Of a DNA stretch of 64,000 nt, positions 1 to 7,869 are shown piece by piece. This DNA comes from Zobellia roscoffensis. Lineage in GTDB: Bacteria > Bacteroidota > Bacteroidia > Flavobacteriales > Flavobacteriaceae. Location of the stretch: positions 2,507,646-2,571,645 of the forward strand of contig NZ_JADDXT010000002.1 of the NCBI RefSeq assembly GCF_015330165.1, read 5' to 3'. Made by a program: the position numbers and the translations under genes. Under the pieces are notes generated by a model. It was not told the DNA's origin, made no database searches, and worked only from the letters and a program-made list of their open reading frames with translations. The stretch's first letter is position 1; every line of letters starts with the position of its first letter.

Positions 1-93
1 GCTATTAATGTAATGCTTGTTATTAATTTTTTCATGATGTTATATTTAAGGTGTCTATGTTTTGAAAGGATAACGACTTTTAATAATAAAAAC

Positions 94-519
94 TTATGCG
101 ACTGAGAATAAAAATGAAGCTGCAATCATCCAGCTACCTACAGCTATCCCCAAAATCCCTAGTTTACCTTGTTTAGGTGCAATTTTAGCCCGTAATTCGT
201 CAGCTTTGATACGTGCGGCTTGATTATTGGATAGGAATAATTTGTTTATTAAACCTGACCCCAACATAAAGCCCAGTCCCGCAGAAACTAAGTTGCCGGC
301 AAGAAAGGTGACCCACCAAACAGGAGAGGAGGTTAGCCAACCTAGATTCAAGATGGCCGTAATAATACCCCATATGCCCCAAAAGCAGAATATAATACCA
401 ATCCAACCTTGGTAAGGTTCTATTTTTTCTAAGAGTTCTTCGGCATTTGGCTTTTTGGATAATAATAAAGATGGCACGGCTACAATACTTAATAATACTA
501 ATGCAATTCCCCAGATCAT
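94..519 (-). CDS. Small integral membrane protein, internally duplicated
   Basis: Unrecognised 141-residue protein with about four hydrophobic segments (residues 2-20, 38-60, 68-92, 120-140). Two copies of a short motif are visible: AEELLEKIEPYQGWIGI near residue 26 and ADELRAKIAPKQGKLGI near residue 106. Each copy comes just before a membrane segment, so the protein looks like a duplicated soluble-loop plus helix unit. There is no signal peptide cleavage site or catalytic motif. It starts with ATG. The gene lies alone at the left edge and points out of the window, and no partner is visible. A function cannot be assigned. Confidence 0.7.
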   Translation of the reverse strand: MIWGIALVLLSIVAVPSLLLSKKPNAEELLEKIEPYQGWIGIIFCFWGIWGIITAILNLGWLTSSPVWWVTFLAGNLVSAGLGFMLGSGLINKLFLSNNQAARIKADELRAKIAPKQGKLGILGIAVGSWMIAASFLFSVA

Positions 520-618
520 AATTTTGTTTTTTAGGTTTGTATAAGGGTTAAAAATCTATGAGGCAAAGTTGAGGTAATGTGCCATATTAGAATTCCCTTG
601 TAGTAGCTAAAATAGTAT

Positions 619-632
619 CCCTGAAAACAGGG
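619..632. repeat. Short hairpin upstream of the sorbosone-dehydrogenase-like gene
   Basis: CCCTG-AAAA-CAGGG forms a perfect 5-bp stem in the 232-bp divergent gap between the first two genes. It has no T-run, so it is not an obvious terminator. It may be a regulatory structure or chance. Confidence 0.3.
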
Positions 633-751
633 TAAAGGTAAATCTCTTGGATTGTTAAGTTATTATTATTCGCTTTATAGAGCGTATATTACTACGGATA
701 GAGTTATAAATAGCAGAGTGCAAATGTTATTTTCAGGAAAAATTTAAGAAT

Positions 752-2023
752 ATGAAAAAAACAGTACTACTCATATTAGTTGGTCTTGCGTTTATGGCAT
801 GTAAGGAAACAAAAAATGTTTCAAAAGAAGAAAAAGAAGAATTGTCCAATAGCGGTTCTACTACCGTTGAAACGGCCATAGGTCCTTTAGAACTTGTAGC
901 GCCTTTTTCATCTAAATCGGTTACCAAGGAAAGCAAAATAATAGATTGGCCCAAGGGCAAGACTCCAATAGCACCAGAAGGCTTTAATGTGTCTCGGTTT
1001 GCAGATGGACTAAAGCATCCTAGATGGACGTACATTGCGCCTAATAAAGACATATTTGTGGCGGAATCGGATACGAAAAATAGTGCGAATCAAATTACAC
1101 TACTTAGAGACTCCGATCAAGATGGTACGGTTGACGAGCGCCATATTTTTAAGGAGGGATTAAACCAGAACTTTGGAATGTTGGTTATAGATGATTTTTT
1201 CTATGTAGCCAATACAAATGGATTATATCGTTACCCGTACAAAGCAGGTCAGGAGAAATTAGAGGGTGATGGTGAAAAAATTGTAGAGCTATCGGCAAGT
1301 GGTTACAATAATCATTGGACACGAAATATTATCACGAACCAAGACCGCAATAAAATTTATATCTCCGTTGGCTCTGCAAGTAATGTGGGGGAACAAGGAA
1401 TGGAAAAGGAAGAACGCCGCGCAAATATTCTGGAGGTAAATTTAGACGGAACAGGAGAAATTATATATGCAGCTGGCTTAAGAAACCCGGTTGGTATGGA
1501 CTGGAACCCGGTTACGGGAGAGTTGTGGACTGCCGTAAACGAACGTGATAAAATAGGGAATAATCTAGTGCCCGATTATATTACAAGTGTAGAAAAGGGC
1601 GGTTGGTACGGTTGGCCATATAGCTATTATGGTAGTGTTAAAGACCCACGTTGGGAAGATGACCCGCACCAAGATATGGTAGATAAAGCTATTGTTCCAG
1701 ATGTGCCGGTCGGGAACCATACTGCGTCTTTAGGGCTGACTTTTTACGGAGCGGACCAATTCCCTTCAAAATATAAGAACGGAGCTTTTGTGGGTCAGCA
1801 CGGTTCATGGAATAGGGCGGTTTTTTCTGGCTATAAAGTAATTTTTGTGCCATTTGTAGATGGTAAACCACAACCACCAGAAGATTTTTTGAATGGTTTT
1901 ATAGCGGACGAAGAAGCGAGTGAGGTGTATGGAAGACCGGTATGTGTGGCAGTTGCAACAGATGGTGCGCTTCTGGTTAATGATGATGACGGTGGGATTA
2001 TATGGCGAATTGCAGCCAAATAA
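752..2023 (+). CDS. PQQ-dependent sugar/sorbosone dehydrogenase-like lipoprotein
   Basis: A 423-residue exported protein. The N-terminus has a lipoprotein signal with the lipobox LAFMAC (Cys near residue 17), followed by a charged linker rich in Lys, Glu and Ser. From about residue 75 it is a six-bladed propeller of the glucose/sorbosone dehydrogenase family. Hallmarks are AAGLRNPVGMDW, the GELWTAVNERD segment and GGWYGWPYSYYG. Family members oxidise sugars or aldehydes with bound PQQ in the periplasm, but the substrate here cannot be read from sequence and PQQ binding is inferred from the family only. The gene is monocistronic and ends at a strong hairpin terminator. Confidence 0.85.
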   Translation: MKKTVLLILVGLAFMACKETKNVSKEEKEELSNSGSTTVETAIGPLELVAPFSSKSVTKESKIIDWPKGKTPIAPEGFNVSRFADGLKHPRWTYIAPNKDIFVAESDTKNSANQITLLRDSDQDGTVDERHIFKEGLNQNFGMLVIDDFFYVANTNGLYRYPYKAGQEKLEGDGEKIVELSASGYNNHWTRNIITNQDRNKIYISVGSASNVGEQGMEKEERRANILEVNLDGTGEIIYAAGLRNPVGMDWNPVTGELWTAVNERDKIGNNLVPDYITSVEKGGWYGWPYSYYGSVKDPRWEDDPHQDMVDKAIVPDVPVGNHTASLGLTFYGADQFPSKYKNGAFVGQHGSWNRAVFSGYKVIFVPFVDGKPQPPEDFLNGFIADEEASEVYGRPVCVAVATDGALLVNDDDGGIIWRIAAK

Positions 2024-2044
2024 ATAAATCCTAATTTTTAAATG

Positions 2045-2083
2045 AAAAATAGTGTCTTATCTTTAGACACTATTTTTATTTTT
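2045..2083 (+). terminator. Rho-independent terminator between the dehydrogenase gene and dnaG
   Basis: A perfect 13-bp stem (2045-2057 with 2065-2077, 7-nt loop) with core AGTGTCT/AGACACT and T-rich arm and tail up to 2083. It ends the upstream gene only 9 nt before the dnaG start, so dnaG transcription must begin inside or very near this structure, or read through it. Confidence 0.85.
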
Positions 2084-2091
2084 CTACTATT

Positions 2092-4071
2092 TTGATTTCA
2101 AAAACAACAATTGATAAAGTCTACGAAACTGCCCGTTTAGAGGAGGTTATCGGAGATTTTGTGCAACTCAAAAAATCAGGTTCTAATTTTAAAGGTCTTA
2201 GTCCGTTTTCAGATGAGAGGTCGCCAAGTTTTATGGTATCTCCTGTGAAACAAATTTGGAAAGATTTTAGTAGCGGGAAAGGTGGTAATGTAGTAGCCTT
2301 TTTAATGGAACATGAACATTTTACCTATCCTGAGGCTATAAAGTATTTGGCTAAGAAGTATAATATTGAAATAGAAGAGACGGAGCGTACGGACGAGCAA
2401 AAACAAGAAGCAAATGAACGTGAAAGCATGTATTTGGTTTCAGAGTTTGCCCAAGAGCATTTTGCTCATATGCTTTGGGATACTGAATTAGGGAAGGCCA
2501 TAGGACTTAGTTACTTTAAGGAGAGAGGTTTTACAGAAGAAACCATAAAGCAATTCAATCTAGGATATTGCCTTGACCAATGGGATGGTTTTACAAAAGC
2601 GGCTTTTGATAATGGGTACAAACTAAAATACTTAGAACAAACAGGGCTAACTATTGTTAAGCAAGACGCTCAGAACCCCAATAGCCCTAAAACATTTGAT
2701 CGGTTTAAAGGAAGAGTGATGTTTCCAATACATTCTATGAGTGGTAGGGTACTTGGTTTTGGAGGACGTATTTTAGGTAATGATAAAAAAGCTGCTAAGT
2801 ATCTAAATTCTCCAGAAAGCGATATTTATCATAAGAGTAAGGTGCTTTATGGTATTTATCATGCCAAACAAGCTATAGCTAAAGAAGATAATTGTTATTT
2901 GGTAGAAGGGTATACAGATGTTATTCAGTTTTACCAAAGAGGTATTCATAATGTGGTATCATCAAGTGGTACGGCGTTAACACCAGAGCAGATTCGCTTA
3001 ATTAATAGGCTTACTAAAAATATCACCGTTCTTTTTGATGGTGATGCGGCAGGTTTAAGAGCATCGCTTCGCGGAATCGATTTGATTTTGGAGCAGGGGA
3101 TGAACGTTAAGGTCTGTACTTTTCCTGAAGGAGAAGACCCGGACAGTTTTTCAAAAAATAATGCACTAGAAGATGTACAGCAATATTTAGAGGAGAAATC
3201 ACAGGATTTTATTCAGTTCAAAGCTGGTTTGTTGGCACAAGAAGCAGCAAATGACCCTATAAAAAGAGCGGATACGGTTAGGGATATTGTCCAGAGTATA
3301 TCCAAGATACCGGATGCTATCAAGCGCGAAATCTACATTCAGGAATGTGCTAATATCATGAAGGTGTCGGAAGGTGTGTTGTTTACAACATTGGCCCAAA
3401 TGGGTAAAAAAGGGACTTCTGATACTTCAAAAAAACAAAAACCGGAGCAGAAAGCGTTTGATGTTGTAAAAAATGAAGAGCCTGAAGAAAAGGTAGATGT
3501 ACAGTATTTGTTAGAGCGAAAAATTATTGAGCTTTTGCTGTTGTACGGAAGTGAAAAAGAAGAGTTTGAAGATTTGGTGCTCAAGGAAAGTGAAGCTGGT
3601 GATTTGGTGTTGGAACCGGAATCTATAGAAGCCAAGGTCTACGAGAAGATTTTTTTAGATTTACAAGATGATGAGATTGAATTAGCTAATGAGCAATTTA
3701 GGCAGATTTATTACAAGCTTATTGAAGCATTAAATCAAGATACAGGTTTTACTATTAGTACGTTCTTAAGTGGGCTAGATCAGCAATTGGTATCTGAAAT
3801 ATCCTCCATTTTAATGGAGGAAGAAAAATACGTATTACACAGTTGGGAAAGAAAAGATATCTACCCAAAAGAAAAGAAAGTAGGCGTAGCGCAATTGGTT
3901 AGTGAGACTATTTTAACATTACGCTGCTTCCTAATAAAAAAGAGGATGATTGCTTTACAGGATAATACAAAGGAAAGTCAGCAAGACCACAGGGAAACTC
4001 TAGAGGAAATCATGAACTATTTGCAGCTCAATAAATTGCTTAACAAAAAGTTGAACCGCGTTTTTTCTTAA
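2092..4071 (+). CDS. dnaG: DNA primase DnaG without zinc ligands
   Basis: Makes RNA primers at the replication fork. The 659 residues hold the N-terminal zinc-binding-domain fold (about 1-100), the TOPRIM catalytic core (about 250-370, with LVEGYTDVIQF and the acidic VLFDGDAAGLRA) and a C-terminal helicase-interaction region. In the N-domain the usual C-H-C-C ligands are absent: where other primases have GLCPFH and YHCFGCG this one has GLSPFS and WKDFSSG. The fold motif itself (SPSFMVSP, GKGGN) is retained. The start is a TTG at 2092, giving MISKTTIDKVYETAR, which fits the family N-terminus; there is no in-frame ATG nearby upstream. Identity is certain; the loss of zinc is read directly from the sequence. 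Confidence 0.97.
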   Translation: MISKTTIDKVYETARLEEVIGDFVQLKKSGSNFKGLSPFSDERSPSFMVSPVKQIWKDFSSGKGGNVVAFLMEHEHFTYPEAIKYLAKKYNIEIEETERTDEQKQEANERESMYLVSEFAQEHFAHMLWDTELGKAIGLSYFKERGFTEETIKQFNLGYCLDQWDGFTKAAFDNGYKLKYLEQTGLTIVKQDAQNPNSPKTFDRFKGRVMFPIHSMSGRVLGFGGRILGNDKKAAKYLNSPESDIYHKSKVLYGIYHAKQAIAKEDNCYLVEGYTDVIQFYQRGIHNVVSSSGTALTPEQIRLINRLTKNITVLFDGDAAGLRASLRGIDLILEQGMNVKVCTFPEGEDPDSFSKNNALEDVQQYLEEKSQDFIQFKAGLLAQEAANDPIKRADTVRDIVQSISKIPDAIKREIYIQECANIMKVSEGVLFTTLAQMGKKGTSDTSKKQKPEQKAFDVVKNEEPEEKVDVQYLLERKIIELLLLYGSEKEEFEDLVLKESEAGDLVLEPESIEAKVYEKIFLDLQDDEIELANEQFRQIYYKLIEALNQDTGFTISTFLSGLDQQLVSEISSILMEEEKYVLHSWERKDIYPKEKKVGVAQLVSETILTLRCFLIKKRMIALQDNTKESQQDHRETLEEIMNYLQLNKLLNKKLNRVFS

Positions 4072-4102
4072 TCTTACGAGGTAAACCGTAAAATTTAGGC
4101 AT

Positions 4103-4131
4103 AAAAAAACCCTAACGAAAACATCAGGGTC
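4103..4131 (-). terminator. Terminator of the LuxR-type regulator gene
   Basis: On the minus strand ACCCT (4130-4126) pairs with AGGGT (4114-4110) and is followed by seven T residues (4109-4103). The stem is short but well placed, about 27 nt beyond the stop of the regulator gene. It also separates this gene from convergent dnaG. Confidence 0.65.
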
Positions 4132-4156
4132 TGTACGTGTTACGAATGTAAACTTC

Positions 4157-4786
4157 TTAATAAAGTTCTAGTGCTTTTGCTTGTTGCAAAAGATCTACCA
4201 TATTGTCTACGTTTAATTTTTTCATTAAACGAGCCTTGTAGGTACTCACTGTTTTTTCGTTTAAGTTCAAACCGATGGCTACATCTTTGTTGCGCTTTCC
4301 GCTAGCCAATAATTTAAGCACCTCAACTTCACGAGTAGAAAGTTTTCTAAAGAACCTTCTAGGTTTTTGAGTGCCTTCATCAAAAGCTAAACGTTGCGCT
4401 AGCTCATTTGTAATGAACATGTTGCCTTCGCTTACTTTTTTCACTGCTGTTATGATGTAGTCTATGTCTGAGGCTTTTGAAAGATATCCAAAGGCACCTG
4501 CACGAATAGTACTTAATGCATATACGTCTTCAGATTGACCGCTATACATTAATACTCTAACACTTGGGTGTTCTTTTTTGATTTTTCGCAGCGTGGCAAT
4601 TCCGTTAATTTCCGGAATGTCCATCTCCAGCATTACTACATCAGGACTAGAGGTCTCCAATTTGTCGAAGAGCTCAGAAGTAGTGGATACCGCTCCCACT
4701 ATTTCAAATCCATTAGCAGATTCAAGAACATTAGTCACTCCCATTCTAATAATGGGATGGTTGTCTGCAATTAATACTTTAATCAT
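4157..4786 (-). CDS. NarL/LuxR-type response regulator with degenerate receiver
   Basis: A 209-residue transcription factor with an N-terminal receiver domain (about 1-120) and a C-terminal LuxR helix-turn-helix (about 140-205, LSTREVEVLKLLASGKRNKD). The receiver is atypical. The acidic pair reads IADNHP instead of DDHP, and the phospho-acceptor position is Glu (PDVVMLEMDIP, codon GAG), where family members have Asp. The switch Lys (YLSKAS) is kept. The expected inference is phosphorylation-independent activity or a constitutive on-state, because Glu often mimics phospho-Asp. No kinase gene is adjacent. The targets are unknown. Confidence 0.92.
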   Translation of the reverse strand: MIKVLIADNHPIIRMGVTNVLESANGFEIVGAVSTTSELFDKLETSSPDVVMLEMDIPEINGIATLRKIKKEHPSVRVLMYSGQSEDVYALSTIRAGAFGYLSKASDIDYIITAVKKVSEGNMFITNELAQRLAFDEGTQKPRRFFRKLSTREVEVLKLLASGKRNKDVAIGLNLNEKTVSTYKARLMKKLNVDNMVDLLQQAKALELY

Positions 4787-4894
4787 GTTGATAGTTTTAA
4801 TCTAGATAATAAACGTTCCTAGGCTCGTCTAAAATACTGACATGCAATGTAAGGTTTAAATATCTAATTCTTTAAACAAAATTGGTGTTTTTTT

Positions 4895-4916
4895 CATAAA
4901 ACTAGCTTGTTTTATG
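4895..4916. repeat. Inverted repeat between nadE and the regulator gene
   Basis: CATAAAAC (4895-4902) and GTTTTATG (4909-4916) form a perfect 8-bp inverted repeat with a 6-nt spacer, about 110 bp upstream of the regulator start. The poly-T run lies on the wrong side for termination of nadE. It could be an operator for the regulator gene, but this is speculative. Confidence 0.35.
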
Positions 4917-4955
4917 AATTTATTCGATTAGATTACCTTATTTACGGATAAATTG

Positions 4956-5744
4956 CTAAAAAAGACTGTGGGGGATTTCACAAACTGGTATCGGATTCAT
5001 CTTGTGCTTATTAGCTGAGTTTAATTTCGTATAAATTAAGAATACTTCCTTTTCTCTGCCAGTAAAATCGCTCAATTCTTTTTCTTCATCCTGCATTTTC
5101 ATAGCCCATTCTAGTTCTGGATAACTTGCTCCTATCTGATCTTCATCAGTCCTGTCGTCTCCCCAAAGGCCATCTGTAGGTGCTGCTTTTTGAATATCGG
5201 TGTTGACATTCAGATATTTGGCAATTTCATAAACTTGTGTTTTTAATAAATCTGCAATGGGGCTTAAATCTACACCGCCATCACCATATTTGGTGTAAAA
5301 TCCTACACCAAAGTCTTCTACCTTATTTCCTGTTCCCGCTACAAGATAACTTTCTAAAGCTGCAAAGTAATACAATGTAGTCATTCTTAACCGGGCTCTG
5401 GTGTTTGCTAATGACATAAAACGTTCTTCTTCGTTTTCTACTTTAGGAAGAGAAGATACAAGGCTGTCAAATACTGGAGTAAGGTTAACGGGTTGTCTTT
5501 TTACCTTGTCAAAATTAGTCTGAAGCCAATCAATATGTCTTGATGCTCGGGTTGCTTGATTCTCTGCTTGGTGTATGGGCATTTCTAAACACATAAGCTC
5601 TAGACCGGTCTTGGCGCATAGTGTGGAGGTTACCGCAGAGTCTATTCCTCCTGATATTCCTATGACAAAACCTTTCATTTTTGCGTTTACCGCGTATTCT
5701 TTTAACCAGTTTACTATGTAATCTACTACCTTTTCTGTCTGCAT
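4956..5744 (-). CDS. nadE: NAD synthetase, ammonia-dependent type
   Basis: Converts deamido-NAD to NAD with ATP and ammonia, the last step of NAD synthesis in the cytoplasm. The 262-residue protein has the ATP-pyrophosphatase P-loop SGGIDSAVTS near residue 30 and the conserved GTGNKVEDFGVGFYTKYGDGG segment near 135-155. No glutaminase domain is fused, so it is the short NH3-dependent form. The gene is divergent from gldB with about 70 bp between start codons. Confidence 0.95.
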   Translation of the reverse strand: MQTEKVVDYIVNWLKEYAVNAKMKGFVIGISGGIDSAVTSTLCAKTGLELMCLEMPIHQAENQATRASRHIDWLQTNFDKVKRQPVNLTPVFDSLVSSLPKVENEEERFMSLANTRARLRMTTLYYFAALESYLVAGTGNKVEDFGVGFYTKYGDGGVDLSPIADLLKTQVYEIAKYLNVNTDIQKAAPTDGLWGDDRTDEDQIGASYPELEWAMKMQDEEKELSDFTGREKEVFLIYTKLNSANKHKMNPIPVCEIPHSLF

Positions 5745-5770
5745 AGGATGTTCATTATGTCTAGATCGAC

Positions 5771-5778
5771 TAACTTTG
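5771..5778 (+). promoter_or_regulatory. Candidate -7 box for gldBC
   Basis: TAACTTTG matches the Bacteroidota -7 consensus TAnnTTTG and lies 37 bp before the gldB ATG. No clear TTG is seen at the -33 position, so the call rests on one element. Confidence 0.4.
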
Positions 5779-5815
5779 TGAGCTTAAAAATAACGCCTTG
5801 CAGTTAAATATTAAA

Positions 5816-6799
5816 ATGTATCGGAAATTACTTTGCAAACAAATGCCTGTTTTTACCATTTTTATAATTTCAGTCTTGTTTTTTGCCTGTAAAGAGAGTC
5901 CTAAAGTCTCTGAGGATGTTCAGAAGATAAAGATTGAGTTAAAGGTTGATAGGTTTGATTCAGAATTTGCTGCTGCAACACCAGAGAATCTTTCTAGTCT
6001 AAAGAGCAAGTATCCGTATCTGTTTCCTGCAAGATATGCTGATAGTGTCTGGGTGGCTAAAATGAGAGATACTATTCAGGTAGAGTTATTGGCTGAAGTA
6101 CAAAATACGTTTTCTGATTTCTCACAAGAGGAGCAGTCTTTAGAATTGCTTTTTCAACATATAAAATATTATTTTCCAAAATTTGAGGCGCCTAAAGTGG
6201 TTACGGTAACTTCTGATGTGGATTATAGCAATCGCGTAATCTTTACAGATACGTTACTACTTATCGGGGTGGATAATTACCTTGGGCCCGAACATCGGTT
6301 TTACAGAGACATTCAAAAGTATATAAGTGCAGATTTAGATAGGCAATATATTGCTGTTGATGTAGCTAGTGCCTTTGCTAAAAAAGTGGTCCCCAGACCT
6401 CGAGAACGAACATTTCTTGCTCAACTTATTTATTATGGAAAGGAGTTGTATTTGAAGGAGAAACTACTTCCGTTGGCCACGGATGCCCAAAAAATAAACT
6501 ATTCAGAAGTTCAGTACGCATGGTCAGAGGCAAATGAGGAGCCAATTTGGCGTAATTTTATTGAGAGTGAATATTTGTATAGTACAGATAATACGTTAGC
6601 GCGGCGCTTTTTAGATCCAGCTCCGTTTTCAAAATTTGGCTTGGAGTTGGATAATGAGTCGCCAGGACGCGTTGGTCGTTACTTAGGTTGGCAGATTGTA
6701 CGTGCTTTTATGGATAGGAATGAGGTAACGTTACAGCAGATGCTGAGCTTACCAGCGGATGAAATATTTAAAAAATCTAATTACAAACCGAAAAAATAA
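5816..6799 (+). CDS. gldB: Gliding motility lipoprotein GldB
   Basis: GldB is one of the lipoproteins needed for gliding and is linked to the type IX secretion machinery of Bacteroidota. The N-terminus has a hydrophobic stretch ending in the lipobox LFFAC followed by KESPK. The body (VDRFDSEFAAATPENL, and the PFSKFGLELDNESPGRVGRYLGWQ region as a C-terminal conserved block) fits the GldB family. I chose the ATG at 5816; a TTG at 5798 would add six residues, and an ATG at 5843 would give the shortest signal peptide. gldC follows after 1 nt, the classic gldB-gldC pairing. The exact biochemical role is unknown in the family. Confidence 0.92.
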   Translation: MYRKLLCKQMPVFTIFIISVLFFACKESPKVSEDVQKIKIELKVDRFDSEFAAATPENLSSLKSKYPYLFPARYADSVWVAKMRDTIQVELLAEVQNTFSDFSQEEQSLELLFQHIKYYFPKFEAPKVVTVTSDVDYSNRVIFTDTLLLIGVDNYLGPEHRFYRDIQKYISADLDRQYIAVDVASAFAKKVVPRPRERTFLAQLIYYGKELYLKEKLLPLATDAQKINYSEVQYAWSEANEEPIWRNFIESEYLYSTDNTLARRFLDPAPFSKFGLELDNESPGRVGRYLGWQIVRAFMDRNEVTLQQMLSLPADEIFKKSNYKPKK

Positions 6800-6800
6800 T

Positions 6801-7133
6801 ATGGCAAATCTTCATACATCAGAAATAACATTAAAGGTAGGTTTAGATGAAAACCGGGTGCCAGAAGAGCTTACGTGGTCTGCACAAGATGGCGGAATAG
6901 ATAATGAAAAAGCAAAAGCAATGCTTTTATCTGTTTGGGATAGTAAGAACCAGGAGTCTCTTAAAATTGACCTTTGGACCAAAGATATGCCCGTAGACGA
7001 AATGAAATTGTTCTTTCATCAGACTTTGGTTTCATTGACAGATACTTTTATGAAAGCTACCCAGGATGAAAAAATGACGGCTACCATGAAAGATTTTTGC
7101 GAATATTTTGCAGAAAAAATGGAATTGAAATAA
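6801..7133 (+). CDS. gldC: Gliding motility protein GldC
   Basis: A small cytosolic-looking protein (110 residues) encoded immediately after gldB with a 1-nt gap. It begins MANLHTSEITLKVGLDENRVPEELTW; an upstream in-frame ATG at 6759 would overlap gldB and is not needed. The family pattern includes the WSAQDGG block and AMLLSVWD. In Flavobacterium johnsoniae gldC mutants have a partial gliding defect (established knowledge). The gene is the last of a two-gene operon and converges on the pirin gene. Confidence 0.92.
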   Translation: MANLHTSEITLKVGLDENRVPEELTWSAQDGGIDNEKAKAMLLSVWDSKNQESLKIDLWTKDMPVDEMKLFFHQTLVSLTDTFMKATQDEKMTATMKDFCEYFAEKMELK

Positions 7134-7143
7134 GACTTTTTTC

Positions 7144-7857
7144 TTAGTTGGCCATAGGAACCTCCATCAATAAGATTTTTGAGTTTTCTCTAAAAGTGAA
7201 ATCGATTTTATCAGTGGCTTCAATACCAAGTCCGTCTCTTTTTTCTAATGCAATGCCGTTTGCGGTACATTTGCCTTCCAATAGAAAAATATAAACCCCG
7301 TTGTTGGGGTTTTTTAGGGTGTAATTGTTTGTCTTGTCCATGTTAAACTCCCCAAGATGAAACCAAGCGTTTTGATGAATGCAAATGCCTTCATCATCAG
7401 CATTGGGAGAAACAATTTGTTGTAAGTTATTTTTCAAACTATCGGAAGCTAGGGTTATCTGATCATATCGAGGTGTAACGTTGGCTTTATTTGGAAGAAT
7501 CCAAATCTGCAAGAACTTTACCTGCCTGTCATGGCTTTTGTTTTTTTCGCTGTGTTGTATTCCTGAGCCAGCGCTCATGGCCTGTATATCTCCTTGGCGA
7601 ATGACCGTAGTGTTCCCCATGTCGTCCTTATGTTCCAAATCGCCTTCTAGTGGAATGGAGATAATTTCCATATTGCTGTGTCCGTGGGTTCCAAAACCCA
7701 TTCCTGCACCTACTTCATCATCATTTAAAACCCTCAAGACACCAAAACTCATGCGGTCTGGATTATGATAACTGCCGAAGCTAAAAGTGTGATAGCTGTT
7801 TAGCCAACCGTGGTTGGCACGGCCTCTTGTGTCTGCTTTGTGAAGTGTTGTTTTCAT
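7144..7857 (-). CDS. Pirin family protein (YhhW-like)
   Basis: A 237-residue bicupin. The N-terminal cupin carries the metal-binding pattern: THGHSNMEI gives the HxH pair and GIQHSEKN gives the His/Glu pair. Bacterial members of this group include quercetin dioxygenases and redox-sensing proteins; no substrate can be read here. It is cytoplasmic, with no signal peptide. It is encoded 12 nt upstream of the phosphatase gene's stop on the same strand, and both may be co-transcribed from upstream of the phosphatase. Confidence 0.88.
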   Translation of the reverse strand: MKTTLHKADTRGRANHGWLNSYHTFSFGSYHNPDRMSFGVLRVLNDDEVGAGMGFGTHGHSNMEIISIPLEGDLEHKDDMGNTTVIRQGDIQAMSAGSGIQHSEKNKSHDRQVKFLQIWILPNKANVTPRYDQITLASDSLKNNLQQIVSPNADDEGICIHQNAWFHLGEFNMDKTNNYTLKNPNNGVYIFLLEGKCTANGIALEKRDGLGIEATDKIDFTFRENSKILLMEVPMAN

Positions 7858-7869
7858 AATTGAGTTAAA

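Noticed and set aside
1..93. Gene or RNA at the extreme left edge
   Set aside because: Only A+T-rich sequence with no open frame or stable structure was found.
4895..4916. Calling the CATAAAAC/GTTTTATG palindrome a terminator of nadE
   Set aside because: On the minus strand the stem is followed by A residues, not T, so it cannot act as an intrinsic terminator for nadE.
5798..5815. TTG at 5798 as the gldB start
   Set aside because: The ATG at 5816 gives a normal lipoprotein signal and lies 37 bp from the -7 box; the TTG adds nothing.
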